Counted from the first letter of the stretch, positions 1 through 13,055 are shown. The stretch: 64,000 bases of DNA from Marsupella aquatica (GCA_973895155.1 OZ316895.1:17546001-17610000); one strand, 5' to 3'. Program-made: numbers and translations. Notes: generated from the sequence alone by a model not told the origin.

Positions 1-239
1 CTCATGCTCATTGTTGAGGGAGCTAACTAGGTGCTAGGAGGAGAGCTTGTGCAAGGAGACTTTGTGTGACCATGGTGGCCAAAGCTTAATAAAGCTCTTT
101 GTGTTCTCGTGGACGTAGCCTTGATGAAGGTGAACCACATATCTCTTGGTGTTGGTGTGTGCATACTTGCTGGTTGTGCTCATGGTTGTTTTGTATCACT
201 ATGAGCTCCTTCTTGACTTGCTTGGCTACATATTTAACA
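1..239 (+). mobile_element. 3' part of a copia-type LTR, cut by the window edge
   Basis: The stretch matches the other LTRs in this window: the 'aggctcattgtta..gagct' block, then 'gtgttctcgtggacgtagcc' and 'aggtgaaccacatatctct', ending in 'ttaaca'. About the first 130 bases of the LTR lie outside the window. No primer-binding site follows the end at 239, so this is the 3' LTR of an element lying to the left, or a solo LTR. The last 80 bases have drifted from the other copies. Confidence 0.75.
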
Positions 240-1542
240 AAGCAATAGCTCCTGCAATTGTCAACCGTTTGTAGAATGCTTATTTCCACTGAATGCTTTG
301 TGGGGATACCTCATATCCAAACCCTAGAAAGTTTCAGGAAAGGACGCAAAAGATGCATGATCAATTGCTTGAGCAAAACTCTCCGTGAACTACACAGATT
401 AAGGACTGTAAGTATTGTGAGGATGTTTGAGTTATTCTAATTGATTCAGTTGGTATCTTTGTAATGATGCATATGAACAGTTGGGATGCCCAATGAAAAC
501 CCAACTTTGATGGTTTCAGACATTAGGGTTAGTACTTTGCCTGAGTTTTGCTCATAAATAGATGATGAGTACCAATGCCTGTTTCTAGTTTCCCCCCGCC
601 TATACATGTACCCCCAGTATGCACCCCTAAACCCTAAACTGTAGATCCATCCTACCTTTTGATCATGCTTGATTAGATAGATGATAATCCATGGCCGTCA
701 GGGTTTGAAGCGCCATAATCCCCATGGTAGTGCCAGGTAACACTAATTTATCTTAAATTCTAGACCTTAGGTTCTTATCATAGCTTTTGATTGCCCTTTT
801 TATTAGATAGATGATGATCCAGGGGCTTGAAGGGCTTTGACGAGCCATAATCCCATGGTGGTTTGCCAGGTAAGACTAATTCATGAGTGCAGCAGACAAT
901 TCGATTGGCCAGAATTAGTGCGAGTAACACTAATTGATGTGACCGGTGAACAATTTAGACACTGCATCAGTGCATCATGTGCAACACCACTCCTTAAAGT
1001 GACTGACGCACGAGTAATAATAAGTTCATGCGACTACTCTAGATCCCGTCTTTAGCGCCATATGGTGAATTTATCGATCTCCACGTGGCACACGAGCTAT
1101 CCTCCAGCATGACTGCCACATCAGCTTTCCCGTGAACTCGCGCCACTTGTTCCCCCCCTCATCCCCAAGTCCTCATTTCTAATTTCTCTCCATAGCTAGA
1201 ATCTTAGACCTTCCTCGACAACTGCCCTACATGTTTCAATTCCGGGACAGCAGGTGCACCGACATTTGACAAAAAAATTTTCGTGGCTCCTGTGGAGCGC
1301 CCAAATGCACAGAAAGATTCTTGATTGAGCGACATTCTTCTTCGGTGCAGTACTAAGGCAATCTTCGATTCCCTATGCTCGGCTTTGAGTTGTGATTGAG
1401 TAGGGGCTGTCTGCGCTAATTACCTCGCGAGCTTCTTGGGTTGACCTGATCTTGATTGTGAATCTGTGGTTGAAGATGAAATTTCGCTATGAAGTTGTGA
1501 AGAATTTGGTCTAGAATCAGTGGAATGGATCTCGGGTGTTAT
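240..1542. other. Intergenic; contains a diverged direct duplication, no gene recognised
   Basis: No coding region is supported. Positions 671-755 and 801-889 are a diverged direct duplication (period about 130 bp) sharing 'ttagatagatgat', 'ccataatccc' and 'tgccaggtaa'. The 3' end may hold the promoter and leader of the proline-rich gene that starts at 1691. Confidence 0.5.
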
Positions 1543-1630
1543 CTGTCACATTTGGCTGCAGACTTGTAAGCTGTTTATAATATCTCCTGTCACATTTGGC
1601 TGCAGAGTTGTAAGCTGTTTGTAATATCTC
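1543..1630. repeat. 44-bp tandem duplication just upstream of the proline-rich gene
   Basis: Two near-identical 44-bp units begin 'ctgtcacatttggctgcaga' at 1543 and 1587. They differ at only a few positions. They end about 60 bp before the ATG at 1691, so they probably lie in the promoter or 5' leader of that gene. Confidence 0.85.
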
Positions 1631-1690
1631 TTGTGAAGACCGATCACGGTTTTAGTTTCAAAATTTGAGCTGAAAAGTGAAGACAGAGAG

Positions 1691-2764
1691 ATGGCGTCTC
1701 TAAGAACTTCGCTGCTGACGCAGTCCACTGCTGGAGGAGGATTGAAGGAGGCCTGCAGCAGTGTACCAGCAGCGTGCAAGAAGTTGGGTCGCGTATTAGA
1801 GCTCGGCAAAGGAGGATGGAAACAAGAGTTGCCGATGTGCTTCAGAGGAGCATCAACAACCAGCAGCAGCAGAAGGACGACGGTTCTTCACAACCGCGGC
1901 ACTAGTCATCTGCGGCCAGGATCCTTGAGGAGCTTTATGTTTGGTGTGGATCCATCTGTCATTCTTATTCGGGAGGACGCGACCCCCGTCGTTCAATTTC
2001 GTCACTATCAGCAGCAGCAGAGTCAATCTGTCAACCTTGTCATTGCAGTGATTCGTCCACCACTGGAGACCTCGCCAGATATGAAACCTTCTCTGAATCC
2101 CTTCTCTCCCGACATCCAAGACCCCAACCTCCCCACTGCCCCTGACGTTCCTCCCGACGAGTCTCCATCGGAATTCCCTGCACCGTCTACTGACCCTGAT
2201 GTCGTCCCGTCTGTTCCCCAGGAAGTGCCTGTGACAGAGCCAATTCCTGAATTCACTCCTACAACGATTCCGACCCCTGAGATTCCTACTACACCGTCTG
2301 AATTCCCATCGGTCCCCTCCCAATCGCCCGTTCCTTCCATTCCAACGGAGGTTCCTCTGGTGTCTCCGGCAGAAATCCCTCTGACCCCAACTCCCACAGA
2401 GCTACCGGGCCCTGGGGGCCCTCCTGAGTTTAAGCCCATGATGGGGCATTTGTCTTCCTCGGAGGTGGAAGGGTCGGGGGTTCCTCGGGGACCGCCGATC
2501 ATGCCACCCAACACTCCTCCCATTGTACCGCCGGGCACTCCACAGCCGACTCCTCTTCCCAATTTGCCTCCAATTCCCCCTCCAGGCACTCCTCCGCCCA
2601 TTGCTCCTCCTAATACTCCTCCCATCCCTCCTGGGATGCCTGGCCCAGTCCCTCCTCCTACCCCGCCCCCTGGCTCCCCTCCTCCCTTCCCTGGACCGGA
2701 GATTCCCGCAGTGCCATTCCCGGGCCCTGAGATTCCGAACCCTCCTTCCGTTATTGGAGCCTAG
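1691..2764 (+). CDS. Proline-rich protein of unknown function
   Basis: This is one uninterrupted frame of 357 residues, far longer than chance in this AT-balanced DNA. Residues 1-85 are rich in Ser, Thr, Arg and Lys with few acidic residues (start MASLRTSLLTQS), which could be an organelle-targeting leader; no clear signal peptide is visible. From about residue 125 to the end the protein is dominated by Pro. First come acidic-Pro blocks (PDVPP, PSEFP, TPEIP); then, after about residue 260, dense PP motifs such as PPNTPPI, PPGTP and PGPEIP. This resembles hybrid proline-rich or extensin-like proteins, but the SPPPP extensin module is absent. The Pro-rich part has no recognised catalytic domain. 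The start is the first ATG of the frame, close behind the 44-bp duplication. A continuation by splicing cannot be excluded. Confidence 0.6.
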   Translation: MASLRTSLLTQSTAGGGLKEACSSVPAACKKLGRVLELGKGGWKQELPMCFRGASTTSSSRRTTVLHNRGTSHLRPGSLRSFMFGVDPSVILIREDATPVVQFRHYQQQQSQSVNLVIAVIRPPLETSPDMKPSLNPFSPDIQDPNLPTAPDVPPDESPSEFPAPSTDPDVVPSVPQEVPVTEPIPEFTPTTIPTPEIPTTPSEFPSVPSQSPVPSIPTEVPLVSPAEIPLTPTPTELPGPGGPPEFKPMMGHLSSSEVEGSGVPRGPPIMPPNTPPIVPPGTPQPTPLPNLPPIPPPGTPPPIAPPNTPPIPPGMPGPVPPPTPPPGSPPPFPGPEIPAVPFPGPEIPNPPSVIGA

Positions 2765-5260
2765 ATTCCTCCACTAGCTGTATGCTGTTTGCCATCCAGC
2801 GGGAAATAACGGCTTCCTGAAATCCGGCTTAGACTCTTTCGACAGATTCTGGTCGACCGCAGAATTATGGCGATTCACTCCCTGGTTTGGCCTCGTATGG
2901 AGAGAATTTGCTTCGTTAGTCGAATTGCTATTGAAGCGCATCGAAGCTACCGTCTTAAGAAACTAGAATCTGTCAATTTTGTTCCTACGTCCGTCACAAA
3001 ACAAATGTGTCTTTTGAAGAATGTGAATGTCAGCAATTCTGAGAATGTATTGGACGGTACTCCATGCTGGTAATGCAGTTGGAAATTTCTCGCCGTTCAG
3101 TCAATGCTAAATCTGTCAATTCTGCTTAGGGAGCCACTATTCTTTGAGTGGCACGTTTCGGACCTCCAGGCTGGTTCGTGAAGTGACACCAAATGGACAT
3201 CGCGGTGCTCCGGACGCATGGTGCGAAAATTGCGTTGGATTCCCGAGAGAAGATGTACAGGGAGGAAGTATTCGACGTTAAGCTGGGTTCTTGCATAGAG
3301 ATGCAGTAGACTTGGAGGAGGCTGAGCTGAGTCGGAAGTCCTCTGTGTCTTTAACATTGTTGACTGATCCTTGACAATGGTTAGAAAGACCGTTGGTCGG
3401 GGACAAGGTACACATCTCTATGGGTCCAGGGTTTCAGCACTTAAATTGACAGGAACGTTGAGGAGTCAGGGCCCTCTGAATTGTTTCAGTGCCGTAGGGA
3501 TATGTCAAATGTAACTTGATTCATTCAGTAAAGTGAATGTCAGTTTTCTCCCGTGGACGTAACTTCTGATTGGAAGTGAACCACGTAAGCCCTGTGTGAT
3601 GTGGCTGTTCTGTTCGGTCTGAATTGTGTATTTGTTACTCGAACGAAGGGGGGAGTTGCTTTCCAATCCAGGACAAAAGCAAGGCGGAAGGACTGATCGG
3701 AAAATCTGTGCCATCCTTTTCCGAGGGATTTCGTTTTGGATATAATACGAGAAAGCTTGTAACTGTGGTTCTCAAACTCGATCAAAGATTTTTCTCAGAA
3801 GGCTGCTGTCTGCCCGAAATCATATGATTACTGGTTTATACAATTTTGAAGTGTGCAAGCAGAATTTCGAGTGCAAGTTGATGCTGAATTTATTTGTATC
3901 CCTCCCTCTCATCTCAATCCGGTGATCCGCCGGATAGAGGGAACGGAGAATTACAGAGTCTAAGGATTTTCAAATGATACATTTGCATATTCGAGCTACT
4001 GTTACTCACGGGAACACACTTCGGTCAGTTTGGAAACGTTCTGAACTTTAAGAAATGTGGGTTTACCTGATCGTGGAAAGATTTTATTATTGATAGGAGT
4101 TGCATAATGGATACGAGGAGTTAGCAGGTTAGGGAACTTACTCACTTGCTTTCACATCAGTCCGTTCCTGTGCTATAGTCCCCGCCCTGTGACAACCAGG
4201 GCAACAGCTGCGTTGCGAAACTCATCTGTAGCTAACGAAGTTTGATGTTGGCACACGCAGGGCTCAATACTTCTCGAAGATGAAAGCTCATAGTGTTGGA
4301 AACAAAATTTTGGGCCTGCATTACACAGAATGCAAGAACTACAGCAAAATCTAGAGTTTAGCAAAATCATCATGACTTGAGTGTCAGTTTACATGGAGTA
4401 GTGCATTTGCTTTCTATGAGAAACTAGACTAGTCAAATAGTAGTTCCTCCAGTATTTGAATGTTGTTGTGTGTGAAGATAGTTCATAGTAGGTCACCCCA
4501 CTTGTGTTCGAAGGGCGTCTCTAGACCCGGGCAAAGCCCGTATACTTAGGTGTGGTCATGGGATTGAGAGTACTTTGACATACAAGTGAAATGTGTGATC
4601 TGGTGGCAGTCGTTGGGATACCATGTCATGGAATAGAATAGCTACATGTACTTCCACCCAGGAATGATGTTCTTGACAGGCAATAGATTCATATGAATAT
4701 GCTCCAGGTTTGGCACATTCTGTAGTTTGGCGTTGTGACATTTTTTTGTTATTTGTCATTGTGATGTATGTATAGGCATACTGTACATGCTCTCGACTAG
4801 TAAGATCGGAATCGGATTATACATATCCGTAGCATATTCCAGTCTCCCTCAGACCTCATGTGGAATCGAGCTCTTGCGAACTGACGCGGTCCTGTTTGCG
4901 GTAAGAAACGTATAGGGAAAACAGAATTGATGCCTCAGATGCGAATATTCGTCCTTTTCATAATAATGACGTCATCCGAAGTCGCCCCGTTCTCCTCTAT
5001 GAATGTGGCATTTTTCGTCGTTGTAACAAACACAAAGACCTTCTTGTAGACAATCACTTGACTCGACGTTTTGAGCTCAATTTCGGTCCCTTGTCTCCTG
5101 GTTGTAGTTTCCTTTCTACATTTTGTCGTGGTCCATGAATCAAGATTTGCCCTGTTCTGTTGCCTTCTCTTCTTTGTGAGTGCTTCCAGGAAGGAAGCCT
5201 GGAAGAGAGCACGATATCTGAGGACTGATTGATGGTCATGGTCAGGTAGAGAGATAGTGG
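2765..5260. other. Intergenic, no supported gene
   Basis: Only short frames under 140 codons occur, with no recognisable domain or repeated structure. It may include the 3' untranslated region of the proline-rich gene. Confidence 0.5.
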
Positions 5261-5446
5261 ATGGATCGCAGAGCATCTGTTGCTGAGATTGCGCAGGACA
5301 AGTACGATTTCGAATGGAAGATGATGTTTCTGATGTTGGCATTGGTGTCGATGATTGTCGTGATCATAGTGGTCTTGATTGACTACAAAGCAGCCTTTCT
5401 TGATATGTCTCCGACGGGGCAGGGGATGCTCCCTGTCAGGATTTGA
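5261..5446 (+). CDS. Possible small single-pass membrane protein
   Basis: This is a 61-residue frame. Residues 1-20 are hydrophilic. Residues 21-40 are a continuous hydrophobic run of Met, Leu, Val and Ile long enough to cross a membrane. About 20 polar residues follow and the frame ends in VRI. The clean transmembrane organisation is the only support; no family is recognised, and a chance frame or the first exon of a larger gene is equally possible. Confidence 0.25.
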   Translation: MDRRASVAEIAQDKYDFEWKMMFLMLALVSMIVVIIVVLIDYKAAFLDMSPTGQGMLPVRI

Positions 5447-7416
5447 AGGCAGGAGTTAATTTGAGATTCGGTTAGTGGGGTTTGGTCATGCTCTCGCCCT
5501 GCCTTGGATTATCCATATGCTTGTCTCTAAGCTGGGTTTCTGGACCTGACGGTGGTTGAGAGATCATAAAGGTCAGGGGAGAAAGGTTGTGCCATCCCGG
5601 CTAAAGGAGCTCCCATAAGGAGAAGAGGTGAAACCCAAAGAAGCTGAGACGAGAGTTTTCCAGCGGCAAGTACGCTGGCTGCAGATTGTAAGCTAAGTTC
5701 ATACGCCTTTGACTTGAATTATTGATTATTTACTGTGCATGGAGTATTCATTTTAATTTTGACCGATTCAGATGTGCAACCACTTACGAAACTGTCATTT
5801 TTCCCAAATATGGCATTGGTCCCATGACAATTCCTGTACATGGGTTATGAAAGATTAGTTAAGGTAAGGTCTTGCCACGGATCAGAACATTTGTTAACAT
5901 GTGCAAGGCTCTAAGCAACTGGTTCTGTGGCTTTTGCACTATGTTCTGTCTGGTTGTCCTATGAAGCAAGAACGTTCCCGACGACAAATATACGAATTTC
6001 AAGGCTCCACCAAGGCCCAACGGATTTCTGAAATCCTAATGCACCAGCACTCCAGCAGACTCCCAAAACCAATTTGACAGCTTGCAATCGCAAATTAATC
6101 TCTACTAAAGTTGATGTTCACTCTAGCGATTTGGGAGCTGCCATAGGTAGACTATACTTCTGGAGCTGAATAGCGATAATATCATAGAGCGTAAAATGTA
6201 AGCCCAAATTACCCATTGAACTTGTCTAGTAGCGAGGAAAGAATTTTTGGACAATGACGTAACCTCTGTTGTCCGGGTTAGTTACTGTGCTTTTAAGTAC
6301 AGAAGCTTTTCGTGCCGGCGACACACTTTGATTTTGTGTATTTGAAGGTAAATTTTGCTAGAACGAACGGATTCGTTTCTTGTATGCAAAGAACTTGAAG
6401 GATCAAATGGGTTCAACGACGGATCGAAGGAGATGTTTCTGGTCCATATATATCCTTTGCAAAGTCCTTTCTTGGGTTCAGATATTTCTAAAATCTGAAG
6501 TGGCATTGACTTTTCTGCATTCAAGTGCAGTGTAGTGGACTGGGATACGGTTTCATATTGCAAACAGTGAACAAGGTTAACAAGGTAGCGGGGAACCGTG
6601 CAAGTTTTGGAAGATTACTTTGCGTCGTGAATTGGCCAAAGTGTCTTTGATAGATCTTCTCGACCTGTTGAGTGCTAGGGTACTCTTGTGGACCCTGTGG
6701 ACATCGTCTTTCACTGAGCCACGAGACATGTAGTAGGAGTGCAAAGCAGACCTTTCCCCTACGAACATGTCTATTATTTTTGCGGCTGTGCGCCCCGCCG
6801 CACCCCCCCCCTGTTGCACAAATTCGTGTAGACCACAACACATAAGACTTGACAGATTCGACAGTACTAAGTTTTTGCAATGTTATCAATTTTTTAAGCG
6901 AATTCTTGATGCTCATCATCATTCGGCGTTTGCAGAAAAAAACTGGATCCAGTTGGTGTCGGTTGCAAACAAAGGCTTCTATCATTTGCTGGGGTAGGAG
7001 GTGCAATCGCTCTAAGCTTTCAGGAATCTCGAGGCTTTCTTCGTCTATACGCTGTTTCCAGCAAGGGTATAATGATGAAGTGTACTACTAGTGAACATCA
7101 CCTAGAATGTTGTAACTGAAAAAGCCACCAAAAGCAAAAAATTGACAATTCTTGAGATCTTCCCGAGACCTGCTGCATTCTTTCGTCATCAAACTGAACA
7201 TACGTTCACCAAGACAGCCCCCGCAGATTTTGGAGAAAGCGTTTTGAGAAATAAACACAGGTTGTAAGTATCACGAATCTGTTGACGGTCAAAACCCCTG
7301 CTATTGTAATCTTAGGACCTGTTTGTATTCCTGTTTAATGCTGCCCACAAATCTTCACTTCCTAAGGTCAAGGGGGAAGTAAAAAATTGCTTGCCTCTTG
7401 TCCAGAATTGCAATTT
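5447..7416. other. Intergenic, no supported gene
   Basis: Short overlapping frames on both strands, none with a recognisable motif. A run of C occurs near 6805. Confidence 0.5.
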
Positions 7417-7626
7417 CACCTTTACCCTCATGTGCGAGTGGAAGGTATCTACAGAGCCAATTTGTCGAAGAGGGCACAAGACTATCTTACGACTCTCAAT
7501 CTGCATAGAAAAGTGTGCATCCACCTTTACCCTCATGTGCGAGTGAAAGGTATCTACAGAGCCAATTTGTCGAACAGGGCACAAGACTGTCTTACGACTC
7601 TCAATCCGCATAGAAAGGTGTGCATC
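7417..7626. repeat. 105-bp tandem duplication
   Basis: Two units of exactly 105 bp start 'cacctttaccctcatgtgcg' at 7417 and 7522 and differ at only about seven positions. The period is a multiple of three, so both units stay open in one plus-strand frame, but no gene is recognised around them. High identity suggests a recent duplication. Confidence 0.9.
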
Positions 7627-8105
7627 CATCACCGTAGCTGAGTTTATCAACCAACAATCAAGGACAATCAAGGTTATTGTCTTAGATGCGGACAAGTGTT
7701 CATCATTACCGTTGCCCAATACCGGTAGGAGAGCATTTCGATACTAAGATACAGTACAAAATGCTGAAATTTGTGTATTGAGTCTTGAAGCACAGAACAC
7801 CTGGTCCAGGTTCGTCTGGAGTGAGGAGTGTCGGTACCTGCAGCGCAGAATTAACGTCCTACCACTCCCAGGTCCATCCTGTCGTATTGGGAAAAAACAG
7901 TTGTAAGGGCCACATCTTCAGCAAGGAACTGGGAGTAATTCTAGGATATCGATGCATTGGCACCAAGTCCGACAGTCCAAGATGCTAGGTTAGATAGTCC
8001 AGAGGGTTTGTGAAATTAATTGACAGTAATGCAACACGATGACCTGTATTTCTCTATTGGTTTCACATCAGGCAGCTCTTATCTTCACGTTACTTTAATC
8101 AATTT
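7627..8105. other. 3' flank of the phosphofructokinase gene
   Basis: No coding feature is seen. As the gene to the right is on the minus strand and stops at 8106, this stretch should carry its 3' untranslated region and polyadenylation signals. No single signal stands out. Confidence 0.4.
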
Positions 8106-11100
8106 TTATCGAGAAATTGTGAGTACATATAGCTCTCGGTCTTCTGTTTTAGCCATGGTTTGGTTGAAGTCACCTAGAGTGGATTGTGTAGTAGTAGATT
8201 GAGCTTCAACATTATTTGGCTTGTTGATTGGTGATGGAAGTGTTGCGGGCTTCTCCGTCCCATGCGCTGACTTCTTGGCAGGGAAATCTGGCTGCCCAGT
8301 AGAGGTGACAGTCCGGTGCCACATATTACTGTTCGGGTCCACCATACGTGGGACTTCTATCACTTTCGGTATTGGAAGGAATACATAGTGAGTATTCACA
8401 AGACCAATGGTAACATCTGTGTGACCAGCAAAAGCTGCATGAACCTGGATAGTTCAAACACCGTCCACAACATGATTAGTAAACTATCTTTGGAAGGTTC
8501 GTATTTGAAAAGTATGTTTTTATTCTATTTCAGACGAGCAAGGCGAGAAAAACAGAGAAGTCAGACTTCCCTGAATAACATTTCCAAAGCTATTCCGTAA
8601 ATTGCGTTCTAGAGCTCAGTAAGACCAAAAATTCGTTCCTCTCGAAGAGCTTTTGGCCTTTGAGAGACTCAATGATCTACGACAGATCTAAGACCTGATA
8701 CCAAAGGTACTGAAAACAATGTCAAAATGGTTGCACATAAGCCAGCTTGTGCACTACAATTTCGTGAAACCATTCTTACCGCATTTTGTCCAAGCACACT
8801 GCAGAAGATATGGTCGGAGGAGTTACACGCTCTGGCCCTGATCATGTAGGTTGGATCAATGTACTTGACATCCACAGACATCTTAATCTTCTTAAAGTAA
8901 TCTTTCACCTGCACGATCCAAAGGTTCAGATTTTGCACTTTCTGGAATTGCATGTTATTTCTCATTAGATGAAGACCATTCTAGTCCCGATGAAATTTTA
9001 TGATCAAGAAGACTCTAGAGCAAAGTTTCAGGCACATTGCAAAACATGGAGCTATCAACTTGGCTTTGATAATTTTCGCGAAAGTGAAGAACTTATTCTT
9101 ACGAAAAGCGGTACTGTTTTCCGAGCCAGAAAGAAAAGCTTCATTATTAGTTTGAAATTCGCAAGTGGCCAACCTGACTCTGAAACCATTTGCCAATGTC
9201 GCCGAGAATAGGATTTCCCCCAGCATCTACTCCACCGCTAGTTTCCAGGAGGTCCTGAAAATGCGACGAAGTTTTAAACCACGAGAGGCCAGCCTAGTGT
9301 CAACATTCCAACAAAGACCTTGGAGGCTTGAATAAATCCTAGCAAATGCTTACCAAAGTCCGTTTTTAAACGGTGGCGTTGAAAATGAAAGACAATGAAT
9401 ACGGTGATGATATTTGTCAAGAGATATGCACCGCGAAGACTACCCCCGAGTGTCACTAGGCACGAGTACTTGAAATGCTCTGCACTGCAAATCTGTGTAT
9501 GAAATTTCCTGTTCTGCCGGCAGCGAGACGACCTAAATGGGGAAGGCCCTCAACTTTCCAGTTGAAATTCAACTATTTCGCACGTCAATCTCACATCATT
9601 TGACGACCTCACCTGTCCTGCGCCCTCTGCAACAACAACCACACAAAGGCCGTTGCTATCCAGTCTTTTCTTCATGTAGTTATAGACACCATTTTCACCC
9701 TCGAGTACAAATGGCACCTGGATGGCAGCTCATTCAAGTGATTAGTGCCGTCATTTTCATATGATATTCGTCAAGGACATTCTAGCCTTGTTTCAGATTC
9801 ATGTTAGCTCTCTTTACGAACTTGAACACGAAAGGAGGAGCGACGTCATAACAGTGCGACGATGAAAATATTTGTGAGCCAGGGAGGAGAGATGCGGACC
9901 TCTGGGATCAGGACGATATCTACTTGGCCACTTGCCAACGTGGCGTACATTGCAATGAACCCGCTCTGTCTCCCCATCAGTTTCACAATAGCCACTCCAT
10001 TGTAAGCACTGCTGGCCTGCATTTCTCAAGGAGCATTCAGTCCATTCAGACTGTTTCCCAGATAGTTACAAAGCAATCTTATTCTTGAAGAGCATTCAAT
10101 TAGTTTCTACAACCTCCAGGTACCAAAGAAGAGGACAAAACTTTGATGTCTGCAGTTCATGATCACAATAGGAAGCGTCCTCGGCATGAAGTATAATCTC
10201 AGAGTTGCAAGTGCTATTGTCACTAACCTCTACAAAGCCAGCATTGATTGCCCGCTGTGCTTCTTCAACTGACGTGTCGAAACCAAAAGTTTTGTCAACC
10301 AGTTGCAGGTCATTGTCTATAGTTTTGGGAATTCCCACAACTGCGATTTTCATCTTGCGCTCCAGACACTGTTAGACAACAGATTGTTAGTTTTCCAGTT
10401 GGAGTTCCAGCTAGCCTCTCTACGTATAGCTCAACAGAACGAAAAGGAAGCGGCCAAAATCTTCAATTGTACACCGAACCTACAGAACATTGATGCAATC
10501 GAATAAAACTGATCGTTTTTGAGAATGCAACACTCACCTTCTGATATATTGCATGAGCCCCTGCGTGAGAACCATTCCCGCCAATCACAAAAGAAGAAGC
10601 TGATGCCCCAGCTCTGTATGAGAGAAAATGAAATAGATCGCAGATGAGAAACCTTCGTATACTGTCATTAGAAGTAATACAACTGACAAGGAATTCGGAG
10701 TTGAATAATGAAAAACTCGAAAAAACCTTGAGTAGGATCCATTATTCAGCTGTAAAAGATTTTGTCAATCTAAGCTATAAGAAAGAAATCAATTTCTCGA
10801 CTCCAGAGTAGAAAGGCAGGCCCTCATGGGCTTTGAGACAAGAAGGATCATGTGGTTTTCTTGAGTATATACTTGCATCTACATGTTCTGACCACTCTAT
10901 CTTGTCTTCCAACTTGTTTTAAGCGTCTTTACTGTAATTGGAAACCTCTCTATACCATCTGGGTACGACTTTTAGATATCTAAAGACTCAGTCTTAATTG
11001 TGGGATCATTTAGAGATTTTAAGATAGGGGTCGGTATGTTGAAAGCTATACAAACCTGCAGTTTATCAACAATATCGTTTAGATCGGGCGTACCACGAGA

Positions 11101-13055
11101 TACGCCAATGAAGCTCCCGCCAGCCATATGTACACGTGACACGGACTTGCGTGTCAGCTGTAAGAGCACACAACCATATTGTGTTGCGTCACATAATCGA
11201 TGATCAGATGCGTCCATTTTGGCTCAGCTAGACTCTTTACAACACAGGACTGTTTGCAACTGGTTCTCTTCTAGGTGCTGCTGACTCTTTGATGGAAATT
11301 TTGCTATTGTTGAAGACAGTACCTAACTAGGTAATGCAAAATTCTCGCAGGGACGCCCAGGTCCACCTTTCCGGAAGCCCCATTTTTACATTAGAGTCAA
11401 CGGTCAATTGTACTACTCAATTCCAACCTCCATCTGCACCCGTATTCCTAGAAAATGAGAGAGAGAAATAACTGTGACAGGTGGGTACTTGGGATCCACA
11501 AAGCCTTTGAAACCATATTGAATGCCCAAAATTTCCTTCACGCCGTATATGTCAAGGGTGAACACAACCTGTGAAGAAGCGAATAATGGTTCACGAGTTA
11601 TAACTGGAAAATGGAAGCATCAGGTCACACGATAGAGAATTCTGTTGGCTTTCTATGTTTCGAAGGTTTCCACTGGCTACTAGAGACCTGACAAGCTTTA
11701 GTAAGTTCAGCCTAGCTGAGAGTCACCGGACGATGATATCTAAAACACAACCAATCGACTTAAAAAGAAATGAAGCGAACGAATCCATAAACAGACGGCA
11801 ACATCGAAGGAGGAAATAACTACAAGTGAGAAGAGTACCTGGCGAATGACATCATTCAGACCTGGGCAAAGTCCTCCACATGTCACTATTGCCGCTTTCA
11901 CCTGGTCATTTGAGCATGTAGCGTTCAGCCTACATACAGAACGAGCCTTTTCTGCCAACAAATGATGTTTTTAAAACTAACCTATCACTCTAAGAACTGT
12001 TCCAGGTGACTTTTCAGTTAAAGATATACTTGAGCAGTTTTCAGAAATTACAGATTCCCTTTCCGACGCTACTAAAACAAGTCTCAAACCAATTGAACCA
12101 CCCAGAAAGGTTTTGAGTGTTACTTCTGCAGGGTCAAAGTACATCTGGGCCCGAGGACCAGCACGTTGAGCCCTGCACTGTCAAATAACCACGCACTCAT
12201 AAGGAAGTGAGGGAAGCTGTGTTGGCATATGGACTGAAGTTTCTGTGGGCGTGTTAATGGGAGCCCCTACCACTTTGCAGCTCTCTAGTACTGTTGCTAT
12301 AGATAGAAAGAGAACAGCTTAATCCATGGTGTGAACAAATAAAGCTTCCAGACACTGCTTCAATTGGACACCCTCAGTTTGTCAGAGCATCATAGATTTC
12401 GAAATACAGATTGATATCTTGCTTCCTAGACATCTCACCCACGATGGACTAGATACCCATCGTTCTTATAACGCACTAATTGAGCAAGAGCTATGCAATC
12501 ATTCCGCCCTCTAGAGTTTCAAACAACTGCATTATCTTGAAGTCATCTAAAATGGAATTAGGCATACCAGAGGGGCTTGAATTGCCACTCGCCATTCTCT
12601 TCAAACTCGATTCCAACGGATGTTGGGTTCCCATAGTGCACCACCTTCGAGATGATGGCTTAGTGTTAGGATCACAACCATCTTCTAAATCTGCTTCCGG
12701 ATACGATCCTGATTGCACTAAGAAGATACACAACACCTCACTTGCCTATGTACATGCACAGGGGGCCATCCATCAACCTAGCAATATTCTCGAGCATCAT
12801 CAGACAACTATAGGCAGAATCCGTCTCTTTGGCAAATGTCGCAGTGCGCAAGAACTTGATCAGGCAAATTAAGGCACCATTTAGTAAGCACATGAACTGG
12901 TTGTAACAGTCATTTGATCTTGGGTCGTCCATTAGTGGTGATAGACAGATATGGTTACCTTGAGAAGCACTCGATCTTCATCATGCACATAGAGTCGTCT
13001 CATGTTGTGCTCACTTGACTGTGGAATATCTACGCCATCCGGTAATTGCCAAGTC
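8106..13055 (-). CDS. PFK: ATP-dependent 6-phosphofructokinase, plant type, multi-exon
   Basis: The product should phosphorylate fructose 6-phosphate to fructose 1,6-bisphosphate with ATP, the committed step of glycolysis. Exons read right to left: 13055-12959 (DEDRVLLK), 12177 or 12172-12124 ([14 protein letters not shown]), 11901-11839 (CGGLCPGLN), 11568-11473, 11157-11056 ([10 protein letters not shown]), 10613-10538 (GGNGSHAG nucleotide-binding loop), 10368-10228 (GIPKTIDND, catalytic Asp, at 10329-10309), 10016-9900 (KLMGRQSGF), 9717-9613 (VAEGAGQ), 9254-9174, 8908-8780 (YIDPTYMIR), 8444-8106. The core introns obey GT-AG and are phase 0, and most exon lengths are exact multiples of three. 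One junction, 11056 to 10613, is out of frame by two bases. The first exon and the link between 12959 and 12177 were not resolved. About 415 residues from 11901 to the stop agree with the usual plant length. Confidence 0.9.

Noticed and set aside
1853-2625. Minus-strand frames of 156 and 200 codons opposite the proline-rich gene
   Set aside because: Gly-rich shadows of the Pro-rich coding strand.
12491-12736. Minus-strand frame of 81 codons within the phosphofructokinase gene
   Set aside because: It lies between the N-terminal exons but does not resemble phosphofructokinase, and its ends are not clear splice sites; kept as probable intron.
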